Assembly: GCA_016760525.1 (NCBI GenBank)
Contig: JAESUW010000007.1
Coordinates: 1 to 39,501, forward strand
DNA length: 39,501 bases
Origin: Labilibaculum sp.
GTDB lineage: Bacteria > Bacteroidota > Bacteroidia > Bacteroidales > Marinifilaceae
Direction: 5' to 3'
Numbering within the stretch: position 1 is the stretch's first letter; each line of letters starts with the position of its first letter. A program made the position numbers and the translations under genes. The notes beneath the pieces are model-generated. The model was not told where the DNA came from, made no database searches, and saw only the letters and a program-made list of their open reading frames with translations. Positions 17,401 to 25,943 of the stretch are shown in pieces.

Positions 17401-17536
17401 CAAATATGTGCAGTCTGCCAAACTTAATGGCAAGCCATTACAAGACTTTAAATTTCCAGCAAGTGAATTATTGAAAGGCGGTAAGTTAGAGCTTAAAATG
17501 GGAGATGAGCCTAATAAGAAATGGGGTGTTAATTAG
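14423..17536 (+). CDS. GH92-family glycosidase lipoprotein with lyase-like N-terminal domain
   Basis: A 1037-residue exported enzyme. The signal peptide ends in the lipobox LLGSC (Cys18), so it is a lipoprotein. Residues of about 25-210 form a beta-sandwich-like region with WQIGENDNSGSEF and DTWGGTWGTAGWR, reminiscent of modules in rhamnogalacturonan-lyase-type proteins. From about 300 the GH92 fold follows: VDTKIGTGHSRW, GFQRYTFP, EYSYDDWTVSQ, VEGNAWQ with the probable acid E828, and GDEDQGQMSAW with D928 and D930 at the spacing of the catalytic bases. GH92 enzymes are Ca-dependent exo-acting alpha-mannosidases. Departures from the usual signatures (GNQQSMH for GNEPSHH, GDED for GNxD) leave linkage or sugar specificity open. 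It is coupled to the GntR gene; no SusC/D pair is adjacent. Confidence 0.85.
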   Translation: MKNLSLLVLITSILLGSCTPKSRIIWQIGENDNSGSEFTLAPNGYQEYIANDFGWEDKFYLIGTSDPQKDWPYIIPGISDTWGGTWGTAGWRSSTLNILFGVVDIPGAGNWKLTIDVLDYNSKDLPLFKVNINGKLWKYKLPEKSKISNIDSLPSAASGYLIEIPIPKGLLVKGGNEISLSTIGGSWIKFDQVKLEGPESVRLTKNESLFLRSVKAADYEMKEGQALLIDVEHLSGKPEVKVLLDGEEIFRDNVEKGRYLFEAPMPAVDSRISSKYEVWDDDRLIQSGKVKREAKKEITPAGYVDTKIGTGHSRWMIAPGPWMPFSMVKLSPDNQNASWQAGYEPNFESIGCFSHIHEWTVAGLGIMPANGILKIQVGDEKDPDSGYRSRIDKASEKAPLGYYSVDLTDYNIKAELTSTTRCGFQRYTFPDSTGSRILIDLQIPCEYTYQNKEIELTQVNDHRIEGYSHQITENTWAGGIDQEYTIYFVIEFDEPIIGGGIWVNDEIRKSTHIKYRGAEDVGCFLKFDTKGGKTVQLRSGISYVSIQNAAENLKKEISDPFDWDFDAIKDYHVSEWNQLLGRVKISSTNRLEKVRFYNNMYRSLCSRNIYSDVNGEWRDADEKIQKLKDPSSPALGCDAFWNTFWNLNQFWNLLTPEWSNRWVKSQLAMYDSNGWLAKGPAGMEYVPVMVAEHEIPMIVGAYQMGIRDYDVDKAFEAVKKMQTTPAQKVGGGLAGNRDLVSYLKHGYVPYDKGRFSNSLEYSYDDWTVSQFAKALGKDSDYQNFLKRGYYWKNIIDPESGYARMKDSKGEWFPDFDPYKSGANHHYVEGNAWQLTYFVPQDVPALANIIGKNRFIERLDWGFGESDKTRFNGMNDQYWNYPVIQGNQQSMHFSFLFNWVDQPWLTQKWSRAIMDRYYGYGISNAYLGDEDQGQMSAWFVMASIGLFQTDGGCRVDPVYEIGSPLYEKIEIDLGKQFGRGEKFVIEAKNASRLNKYVQSAKLNGKPLQDFKFPASELLKGGKLELKMGDEPNKKWGVN

Positions 17537-17562
17537 GCATGTAGAATCAATCTGTAATTATT

Positions 17563-17590
17563 GAAAAGCTCACCTTCGGGTGAGCTTTTC
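17563..17590 (+). terminator. Hairpin with UUCG tetraloop after the GH92 gene
   Basis: GAAAAGCTCACC (17563-17574) pairs perfectly with GGTGAGCTTTTC (17579-17590) around TTCG, an extra-stable C(UUCG)G loop. The T run is part of the 3' arm, so it probably terminates the GntR-GH92 transcript. Confidence 0.75.
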
Positions 17591-17649
17591 AATGAGGAAT
17601 ATGCCTATCTTTATTGCCAATCAAATTAAATTACTGCAAACTTCGTCAG

Positions 17650-18093
17650 ATGAAAGAAATTGAAGAAAAAGCCATTCATTCGTTTTACAATGGAATGAAT
17701 TGTGCCCAATCGGTATTAACAGCTTATGCAGATCATTTGAAATTCGATCCTGACTTTGCCTTATCTGTATCGAATGGTTTTGGTGGAGGAATGGGGAAAA
17801 TGCAAAAGACTTGTGGTGCAGTTACGGGATCTTTTATGGTATTGGGTATGTACAATTCTAAGAGGCACGTAGAAAATATTAACGCCAGAAATGCAACAAA
17901 TGAAATGATTCAAAAGTTTACGGTTGATTTTACCGCTTTGTATGATTCACTTGACTGTAAGGCCCTTTTAAATTGTGATTTTACAACAGAAGAAGGAGAG
18001 AAGCAATTTAAGGATTTGGATCTAAAAAAGAATATTTGTTCGAAGTGCATTTCCGATTCGATTAAATTAATTGAGGCTCTGGTAAAAGAGTAA
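17650..18093 (+). CDS. C_GCAxxG_C_C family redox protein
   Basis: A 147-residue protein of the C_GCAxxG_C_C family (PF09719). These are small cysteine-rich proteins of unknown function, thought to be redox-active or metal-binding. The diagnostic pattern is visible: NCAQSVL near the N-terminus, GGGMGKMQKTCGAVTG (the family's GCAxxG-like motif), SLDCKALLNCDF, and a final CSKC pair. The start is ATG at 17650 (MKEIEEKAIHSFYNGMNCAQ); an in-frame TTG at 17614 is less likely because a -7-like TATCTTTA (17606-17613) abuts it. No neighbour explains its role. Confidence 0.85.
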   Translation: MKEIEEKAIHSFYNGMNCAQSVLTAYADHLKFDPDFALSVSNGFGGGMGKMQKTCGAVTGSFMVLGMYNSKRHVENINARNATNEMIQKFTVDFTALYDSLDCKALLNCDFTTEEGEKQFKDLDLKKNICSKCISDSIKLIEALVKE

Positions 18094-18145
18094 CTAACCG
18101 AAATATTAAATCTGCACATCTAATTTCAAACAGTGAGTTTTTGAG

Positions 18146-18163
18146 TCCCCTTTACGGGGATTT
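18146..18163 (+). terminator. Small hairpin after the C_GCAxxG_C_C gene
   Basis: TCCCC pairs with GGGGA around TTTAC, followed by TTT only. This is a weak terminator; the stronger one lies at 18183-18216. Confidence 0.4.
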
Positions 18164-18182
18164 AGAGGTGTGTAATAAAAAC

Positions 18183-18216
18183 AAAAAAATCCTCACCCAT
18201 TGGGTAAGGATTTTTT
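18183..18216. terminator. Bidirectional terminator between convergent genes
   Basis: Seven A lead into TCCT-C-ACCC, paired with GGGT-A-AGGA around ATT (one C/A mismatch), and six T follow. It works in both directions and separates the plus-strand redox gene from the minus-strand Na/Pi cotransporter. Confidence 0.85.
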
Positions 18217-18241
18217 ATATTGATATAAGCCAAAAGCTTAA

Positions 18242-19936
18242 TTATTCCTTAATCTCGTCAAGAGCTTCACTTACGTTGATACAGTAATCACCGATTCTTT
18301 CACATTCAGAGAACATATCGTTGTAAATAATACCAGCTTGATACTTGTATTTATTTTCCTCAACATTTGCTAAATGCTCAGTTTTTAACAAAGTTCTGTA
18401 ATCATTAATTTCGCGTTCGGCTTCCCATGCTTTCTTAATTTTTACTTCCGCAAATTCCAGTTTTGTATTCTCATGCATCACTTCAAGAGCCTCATCAACC
18501 AATTTGAACATTTTGTTGATATTATCTCTTAATTCCTGTGGAAACCATGCATTTTGTTCACGTTTTCTCTTCATCGCCTTAGCAAGATTAAGAGTTGAAT
18601 CACCGACACTCTCAATATCACTTACCATTTTAAAATAAGCACGAACACGTTCAGAATTTTCAGTACTCAAGCGAGTTTCAGAAACAGAGGTTAAGAAATT
18701 AGCAATTTCTACTTCCATATCATCACTTTCATCTTCGCGCTGAGAAATTTTATCGAATAGTTTATTGAAAGACTTATCATTAGTTTCGTTAAATGCTTGT
18801 TTAGTATAGTTAAACATTTTTTTAGTACTCTTTACATAAGTACTAATTTCTTGTTTAGCCAGAAATAATGATGCTTCAGGTGTTGAAAGAGTTCCGGTTT
18901 TTATGTGTTGAAGCTTAAATTCTTCTTCTACATCTTCTCGAACAGGAACCAATTTAGTAACAATCCTCACAATTAAATTGGCAAACCAAATAAGAAATAC
19001 CACATTTAAAATATTGAATGCTGTATGGAATAAAGATAAAGAAATAGGAACATCAGCAGCATTTACAAATGGATTTCCACCACCCAAAAGATTCATGTTT
19101 ACCCAAGCAATCAATTTTAAAAAGTATGGTAATGAAATAAGCATCCAAAGAACACCAAATGTATTAAAGATAAGGTGAGCTCTGGCTGCTCTTTTTGCAG
19201 ATGTATTAGCAATCATTGCCGCAAGGTTAGCAGTAATTGTTGTTCCAATATTTTCACCAAGAACCATTGCTGCAGCCATTTCGAAACTAATCCATCCGCT
19301 GTTGCACATTACAAGAGTAAGTGCCATAGTTGCTGATGAAGATTGAATTAGAATGGTTAATAAAGTTCCAAGCCCCAGAAATAAAAGGGTTGAAGCGAAT
19401 CCCATATCAGTATAACTGGTCAGGAAAGTTAGAATTTCCGGATTGTTTTTGATATCTGGCATTGATGTTTTCAGAAATTGCAGGCCAATAAACAGCAATG
19501 CAAAACCCATTATCAATTCCCCCCAGTTCTTTCTTGAACGATTTTGTGAAAATAAGAATGGTAGTCCCAAGCCAATAAGTGGAAGAGAAATAGCACTCAT
19601 ACTTACTTTAAATCCCAAAAGTGAGATCAACCAAGCTGTAACTGTTGTACCAATATTGGCACCCATAATTATACCTACCGATTCCACCAGTGATAGCAAG
19701 CCGGCATTAACAAAACTTACCACCATCACAGTAGTTGCAGATGATGACTGAATAAGTGCAGTAATTAAAACTCCGGTGAACACACCCTTTACACGGTTCG
19801 ATGTCATTGCCGCAAGAATGGTTCTCATTTTATCCCCAGCCACTTTTTGAAGAGATTCACTCATCAACTTCATTCCATATAGGAATAATCCTAAAGATCC
19901 TATAAGCCTTAAAATATCGGCCAATCCGTAATCCAT
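18242..19936 (-). CDS. Na/Pi cotransporter family protein with PhoU-like domain
   Basis: A 564-residue sodium-phosphate symporter-like protein (NptA/YjbB type). The two inverted membrane repeats each carry the QSSSAT signature (63-68 and 198-203), followed by glycine-rich helices (MGANIGTTVTAW, LGENIGTTITAN). About 8-9 membrane helices fill residues 1-325. From about 345 a cytoplasmic, all-helical PhoU-like domain follows, ending CERIGDYCINVSEAL. Such proteins move phosphate, with the PhoU part suspected of gating. ATG at 19936 gives a normal N-terminus. It is divergent from the MMPL gene across a 492-base spacer. Confidence 0.92.
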   Translation of the reverse strand: MDYGLADILRLIGSLGLFLYGMKLMSESLQKVAGDKMRTILAAMTSNRVKGVFTGVLITALIQSSSATTVMVVSFVNAGLLSLVESVGIIMGANIGTTVTAWLISLLGFKVSMSAISLPLIGLGLPFLFSQNRSRKNWGELIMGFALLFIGLQFLKTSMPDIKNNPEILTFLTSYTDMGFASTLLFLGLGTLLTILIQSSSATMALTLVMCNSGWISFEMAAAMVLGENIGTTITANLAAMIANTSAKRAARAHLIFNTFGVLWMLISLPYFLKLIAWVNMNLLGGGNPFVNAADVPISLSLFHTAFNILNVVFLIWFANLIVRIVTKLVPVREDVEEEFKLQHIKTGTLSTPEASLFLAKQEISTYVKSTKKMFNYTKQAFNETNDKSFNKLFDKISQREDESDDMEVEIANFLTSVSETRLSTENSERVRAYFKMVSDIESVGDSTLNLAKAMKRKREQNAWFPQELRDNINKMFKLVDEALEVMHENTKLEFAEVKIKKAWEAEREINDYRTLLKTEHLANVEENKYKYQAGIIYNDMFSECERIGDYCINVSEALDEIKE

Positions 19937-20301
19937 AACTTGATTTATTTTATTTTATTTGTTATTCAATAGAATTAGTACCCGTTAAGTCGGCAAAAAT
20001 AGAAGATATTTACAAATTCTCTAATTTTTTTTGATGTTAATTGAGTATTAAGAAAAAGTAAAAATAAGATTAATAAATTGTTACAAAAAATGACTGAATG
20101 TATTATTTATAGATTTTTAACGTTAAAAAACAAGGCTGAAAATAAGTTGATTACGACTTATTTTTGTATTTAAAGAGCTTATTTTCTTCAATTTTGCATT
20201 GAAATTTTCAAATAAGTGAGAGGTTTCCATCAAATACAAAACATATTTTTGTAATTAATTTGTTAAAACCCAGCTGCTTTCAATCAATTTCCGTAATTTT
20301 A

Positions 20302-20332
20302 TTTGTTATTTTTACCAAAATAAGTGTATTTG
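20302..20332 (+). promoter_or_regulatory. Upstream promoter of the MMPL gene
   Basis: TTTG (20302-20305), 19 bases, TGTATTTG (20325-20332): one mismatch from consensus. An AAATAAGT copy (20318-20325) overlaps the -7 edge, as expected if that motif binds a regulator. Confidence 0.55.
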
Positions 20333-20353
20333 GATTCTACATAGTGATCATCT

Positions 20354-20384
20354 TTTGAAAAAATGATTATATGTCGTATTTTCG
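20354..20384 (+). promoter_or_regulatory. Downstream promoter of the MMPL gene
   Basis: TTTG (20354-20357), 19 bases, TATTTTCG (20377-20384): one mismatch from consensus. It gives a leader of about 38 bases before the ATG at 20429. Confidence 0.6.
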
Positions 20385-20428
20385 CCGGAATCTATAATAA
20401 AAAGATATCTCTTTAGCAGGATAATAGT

Positions 20429-22849
20429 ATGTGGAATAGAATTGCAGGATTAATTCTTAGGAATAGAATTTTACTTTTGGTGATAATTGGACTTATCACA
20501 ATATTTATGGGTTACAAAGCTCAATTTGTGGAGATGTCCTATCAGTATGCTGCACTTCTGCCTGATGATGATCCTGCATCGGTTGAATACGAACGTTTCA
20601 AAAATACTTTTGGGCAAGAAGGAAATGTAATGTTTTTTGCGGTTCAGGATCCGGAATTTTACCAGCTTGATAAATTCAATGATTGGATTGCCTTAGGAGA
20701 CAGTTTGAAAGCTTTGGATGGAATTGATGCAGTTGTTTCCATTGCTCATACTTATAATATCAACAAAAATAAAGAAGCGAGAAGGTTTGAATTTCAATCG
20801 ATATTTCCCAAAAAAGTAAGTTCGCAATTGGAGTTGGATAGTCTTGCTGCTATTGCAGAATCATTGCCATTTTACCAAGGCAGTTTAATTAATAAGGAGA
20901 GCAATACATTTTTAATGGGAATTACGGTAAACGCGAGAATTATTAATTCGAAAGCGCGCGAGCCTATGGTTGTTAAGGTGCGTGAAATTACCGACCGTTT
21001 TACTGCGAAGTACAAGTTGGAAATGAAATACTCGGGACTACCTTATATTAGAGTGGTTACCGCGCAGATGATTAAAAAGGAGATGAACATGTTCATTTAC
21101 CTTTCTCTTTTAGTCACCGCAATTATCTTGTTCATGTTCTTTCGCTCCTTTAAAGTAGTGTTCTTTTGCATGTTGGTAGTTGGTTTAAGTGTGATTTGGG
21201 CAGTAGGTTCCATGGTTTTGTTCGATTACAAAATTACATTGCTTACAGCAATGCTTCCTCCCTTACTGGTTGTGATAGGGATTCCGAATTCCGTTTTTCT
21301 CATCAATAAATACCACGGAGAATATATTCGTCATAACAACAAAATAAAAGCCTTGCAACGCGTAGTTTCAAAAATTGGGAACGCAACATTTTTAACCAAT
21401 TTAACTACAGCGTCCGGTTTTGCCACTTTTATTGTGACTTCAAGTCAGATATTAAAAGAGTTTGGTGTGATTGCCGCTTTAAATATCATGGTGGTTTTTG
21501 TTCTTTCTTTACTATTGATTCCAATCATATTTAGTTTCTTAAATCCTCCGGATCAAAAGGCGACACGTCATTTAGATAATAGGTTGACAGTTTGGTTTGT
21601 TGATAAATTAGTGAAGATTGTATTGAATCGTCGTACCATAGTTTATACAGTAAGTATTATTTTTCTTGTTCTTGGAGCTTTTGGAATCAGCAAAATGAAG
21701 AGTACCGGTTATATGGTTGATGATCTGCCGCATGACAACGTGATTTTTCAGGATTTGAAATTCTTCGAGAAAAATATGGATGGAATTATGCCATTGGAAG
21801 TGATGGTTGAAACTAAGAAAAAGGCAGGAATCCTAAAGTTATCCACTTTAAAACGATTAAATGCTTTTAACGATACTTTAAGTTCATATCCTGAAATTTC
21901 CTCTTCTGTTTCGATTGTTGAAGCGGCAAAATTTGCCAATCAAGCATACTTCAATGGCAAAGAGAAATACTATAAGTTACCTGGTAGTCAGACCCGAAAT
22001 GTAATTATGTCTTATTTGGCCAAGGCCGATACGGGTGACGATTCTAAGTTGTTTAGCACTTTTGTGGATTCTACTCAGTCACTTACCCGAATGAGTTTCA
22101 GAATGAAAGATATCGGAACTACAAGAATGGAGGAAATGGAGAAAAAAATTCTGGCACATGTAAGTAATATTTTCCCTGAGGACAAATACAATGTTTACGT
22201 AACAGGATCTAGCATTATCTTTTTTAAAGGGAATAAATATCTGATTAAAAACCTTTTTATTAGTCTTGCTTTGGCAATTTTTCTAATTGCGTCGTTCATG
22301 GCATGGATGTTTTCCTCTAAAAGAATGGTTGTAGTTGCTTTATTGCCTAACCTTCTGCCCTTGATAATTACTGCCGCTTTAATGGGCTTTTTCGGAATTC
22401 CGATTAAGGCATCAACAATCCTTGTGTTTAGTATTGCCTTTGGTATTTCTGTCGACGATACAATTCACTATTTGGCAAAGTACCGTCAAGAGTTGAAAGC
22501 AACCAATTGGAGCATTCGTTCATCAGTAGTTCTGGCTCTGCGTGAAACAGGTCAAAGTATGATGTACACTTCTATTATCCTATTCTTTGGATTTGGTATT
22601 TTTGTACTGTCCGATTTTGGAGGAACCGTTTCTTTAGGGATATTGGTGTCTGTAACTTTATTTTCAGCATTACTCTCTAATCTGATATTATTGCCATCAT
22701 TATTACTAACTCTTGAGAAATTTATTACTAATCGTTCATTCAAAGAACCTCTGCTTCAAATTTTCGATGAAGAAGAAGATATTGAACTGGATGATCTTAG
22801 AATTGCGACTACGGAAAACAAAGAGAAAAAAGAGAGCCTTGTGAATTGA
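20429..22849 (+). CDS. MMPL/RND-superfamily transporter
   Basis: An 806-residue permease with two repeats. Each has one N-terminal helix (about 9-26 and 405-423), a large extracytoplasmic loop and a five-helix bundle (about 225-370 and 612-770). This is the MMPL/RND plan with 12 helices, resembling the hopanoid exporter HpnN and other proton-driven lipid exporters. The conserved acidic helix motif ISVDDTIHYLAKYR (about 674-687) supplies proton-relay aspartates. It lacks the long docking loops of AcrB, and no membrane-fusion or outer-membrane partner is adjacent. It is followed after 56 bases by a prenyl diphosphate synthase, so a link to isoprenoid lipids is possible but unproven. Confidence 0.88.
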   Translation: MWNRIAGLILRNRILLLVIIGLITIFMGYKAQFVEMSYQYAALLPDDDPASVEYERFKNTFGQEGNVMFFAVQDPEFYQLDKFNDWIALGDSLKALDGIDAVVSIAHTYNINKNKEARRFEFQSIFPKKVSSQLELDSLAAIAESLPFYQGSLINKESNTFLMGITVNARIINSKAREPMVVKVREITDRFTAKYKLEMKYSGLPYIRVVTAQMIKKEMNMFIYLSLLVTAIILFMFFRSFKVVFFCMLVVGLSVIWAVGSMVLFDYKITLLTAMLPPLLVVIGIPNSVFLINKYHGEYIRHNNKIKALQRVVSKIGNATFLTNLTTASGFATFIVTSSQILKEFGVIAALNIMVVFVLSLLLIPIIFSFLNPPDQKATRHLDNRLTVWFVDKLVKIVLNRRTIVYTVSIIFLVLGAFGISKMKSTGYMVDDLPHDNVIFQDLKFFEKNMDGIMPLEVMVETKKKAGILKLSTLKRLNAFNDTLSSYPEISSSVSIVEAAKFANQAYFNGKEKYYKLPGSQTRNVIMSYLAKADTGDDSKLFSTFVDSTQSLTRMSFRMKDIGTTRMEEMEKKILAHVSNIFPEDKYNVYVTGSSIIFFKGNKYLIKNLFISLALAIFLIASFMAWMFSSKRMVVVALLPNLLPLIITAALMGFFGIPIKASTILVFSIAFGISVDDTIHYLAKYRQELKATNWSIRSSVVLALRETGQSMMYTSIILFFGFGIFVLSDFGGTVSLGILVSVTLFSALLSNLILLPSLLLTLEKFITNRSFKEPLLQIFDEEEDIELDDLRIATTENKEKKESLVN

Positions 22850-22905
22850 TTTTTTTTATATTTTAGTCAGCTGTATAAAATACGCACTAAAATTGTTTTT
22901 AAATC

Positions 22906-23880
22906 ATGCATAGTTTTAATGAACTTCAGAAAATCATTGAAAAAGAGATAGATGGCCTGGAGTTTTCCGCTCCTCCGGAAGGTCTTTTCGAACCGATGAA
23001 ATATATTTTGGACATTGGAGGTAAACGACTTCGTCCTATATTGGTACTTTTTGGTGCCAATTTATACAAGGATGACCTTTCAAAAGTTTGTTTGCCCGCT
23101 ATTGGAATAGAAATATTCCACAATTTTACGCTCTTGCACGATGATGTAATGGACAATGCTCCAATACGAAGAAGTAAGAAAACTGTGCACGAAAAATGGA
23201 ACAGTAATGTAGCCATCCTTTCCGGAGATGCCATGTCTATTAAGGCCTATCAATACATTGGATCTTGCGAAGACAAATACTTGCGTGGTGTGCTTACCGT
23301 GTTTAATCAAACGGCTTTAGAGGTTTGTGAAGGTCAGCAGTTCGACATGGAATTTGAGGATAGAAATGATGTTGAAATTGAAGAGTACCTTAATATGATT
23401 CGATTGAAAACAGCAGTTCTGTTAGGTGGAAGTCTTAAAATGGGAGCAATAATGGGCGATGCCAGCTCAACCGATTCTGAATTACTATATCATTTTGGAG
23501 TGAATCTTGGAATGGCATTTCAACTTCAGGATGATTTGTTAGATGTTTTTGGTGATGAGGCCGTTTTCGGAAAGAAAATTGGTGGGGATATCCTATCCAA
23601 TAAGAAAACCTTTCTTTTAATCAAAGCCTTGGAAACTGCTTCAGGAGATGTTGAAAAAGAATTAAAATCCTGGATAACAGCAAAAGATTTTAATCCGAAA
23701 GAAAAAATAAAAGCTGTAAGAGTTATTTATGAGCAATTAAATGTTCGTAAATATTCTCAGAAAAAAATAGAAAACTATTTTTCTTTGTGCTTGGAATACT
23801 TGGATAAAGTGAATGTTGCAGCCGAAATGAAAAAGGAACTCTATACTTTGGTGAAGGGTTTAGTTAATCGTTCTGTTTAA
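22906..23880 (+). CDS. Polyprenyl (geranylgeranyl/farnesyl-type) diphosphate synthase
   Basis: A 324-residue trans-isoprenyl diphosphate synthase that adds isopentenyl diphosphate to allylic primers. GGKRLRP (38-44) binds diphosphate. The first Asp-rich motif is DDVMD (79-83) and the second is QLQDDLLDVFGD. An aromatic residue, F74, lies five positions before the first motif. In this family a bulky residue there usually limits chain length to C15-C20, so this is less likely to be the long-chain quinone synthase IspB, although automated names often say so. It may be cotranscribed with the MMPL gene. atpD follows with its own -7 element. Confidence 0.88.
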   Translation: MHSFNELQKIIEKEIDGLEFSAPPEGLFEPMKYILDIGGKRLRPILVLFGANLYKDDLSKVCLPAIGIEIFHNFTLLHDDVMDNAPIRRSKKTVHEKWNSNVAILSGDAMSIKAYQYIGSCEDKYLRGVLTVFNQTALEVCEGQQFDMEFEDRNDVEIEEYLNMIRLKTAVLLGGSLKMGAIMGDASSTDSELLYHFGVNLGMAFQLQDDLLDVFGDEAVFGKKIGGDILSNKKTFLLIKALETASGDVEKELKSWITAKDFNPKEKIKAVRVIYEQLNVRKYSQKKIENYFSLCLEYLDKVNVAAEMKKELYTLVKGLVNRSV

Positions 23881-23927
23881 GAATGTTAAATTTTCAGATA
23901 AGATTCTCCTTTATTGGCAAAAAATTT

Positions 23928-23935
23928 TAAATTTG
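23928..23935 (+). promoter_or_regulatory. -7 element of atpD-atpC
   Basis: TAAATTTG is an exact TAnnTTTG match, 38 bases before the atpD ATG. No clear -33 lies at 19-21 bases. It supports independent transcription of atpDC. Confidence 0.5.
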
Positions 23936-23973
23936 TTGTCATGCGAGAGTAATGATCCAAAAAATTAATGTAA

Positions 23974-25488
<1,515 letters not shown>

Positions 25489-25541
25489 GCATTAAAAGTG
25501 CTTAAATTACTTGAAGTATTTGCAACTTATAATTTTTAATT

Positions 25542-25781
25542 ATGCATTTGGAAATTGTTACGCCCGAAAAGAGTTTGTATTCCGGAGAAGTTGAATTGGT
25601 TCAGCTGCCAGGAAAAGATGGATCTTTTGAGATATTGAAAAATCATGCTTCAATCGTTTCTACTCTGGTGAAAGGAATGATTAAACTGAAACCAGTTGGA
25701 GGAGATGAAATTTTCTTTGAAGTCAACGGAGGTGTTGTTGAATGTAAGAAAAATATGATTTCGGTATTGGCAGATAAATAG
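25542..25781 (+). CDS. atpC: ATP synthase F1 subunit epsilon (short form)
   Basis: A 79-residue epsilon subunit containing only the N-terminal beta-sandwich (MHLEIVTPEKSLYSGEVELV, then LPGKDGSFEILKNHASIVSTL). E. coli epsilon has 139 residues, including two C-terminal helices that inhibit ATP hydrolysis. Those helices are absent here, and the frame stops cleanly at 25781 before a terminator, so this is the natural short form usual in Bacteroidota. Epsilon-type autoinhibition must therefore be missing or replaced. It lies 53 bases after atpD. Confidence 0.93.
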   Translation: MHLEIVTPEKSLYSGEVELVQLPGKDGSFEILKNHASIVSTLVKGMIKLKPVGGDEIFFEVNGGVVECKKNMISVLADK

Positions 25782-25824
25782 ATAATAATTGCTGGGAATA
25801 GTCACCAGTGAATAGAATAATAAG

Positions 25825-25854
25825 AAGCCCGGAAATCATTCCGGGCTTTTTTTT
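25825..25854 (+). terminator. Intrinsic terminator after atpC
   Basis: AAGCCCGGAA (25825-25834) pairs perfectly with TTCCGGGCTT (25839-25848) around ATCA, running into eight T. Confidence 0.93.
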
Positions 25855-25881
25855 GGGTTCGCATTTGATTTTTTACTTTTG
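25852..25881 (+). promoter_or_regulatory. Promoter of the GT9 gene
   Basis: TTTG (25852-25855), 18 bases, TACTTTTG (25874-25881), an exact -7 match. The -33 overlaps the end of the atpC terminator. It supports the ATG start at 25944. Confidence 0.6.
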
Positions 25882-25943
25882 TAAGTGCAAATTTCTTTGT
25901 GCCAAACAAGAACTGGTTTATTTACTTTTTATTCGATATTAGC

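Larger units (their letters stand above)
19937..20428. promoter_or_regulatory. 492-base divergent spacer: promoters and repeated AAATAAGT motif
   Basis: No open frame of note. On minus, TATTTTTG (plus coordinates 19994-20001) is a -7 element for the Na/Pi gene, with a weak -33. On plus, two promoters face the MMPL gene. AAATAAGT or its complement occurs at 20140-20147, 20156-20163, 20210-20217 and 20318-20325, with a seven-base version at 20178-20184. The first two form a perfect 9-base inverted repeat (20139-20164). TTCAAT-TTTGC-ATTGAA lies between the third and fourth. The function is unknown; a cluster of operator sites is possible. Confidence 0.5.

Noticed and set aside
22926-23310. Two overlapping minus-strand open frames inside the prenyl synthase gene
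   Set aside because: They are shadows of a gene with a clear catalytic signature.
25899-25943. GTG start for the GT9 gene
   Set aside because: It would add 15 residues before the family N-terminus; ATG at 25944 fits homologues and the promoter spacing.
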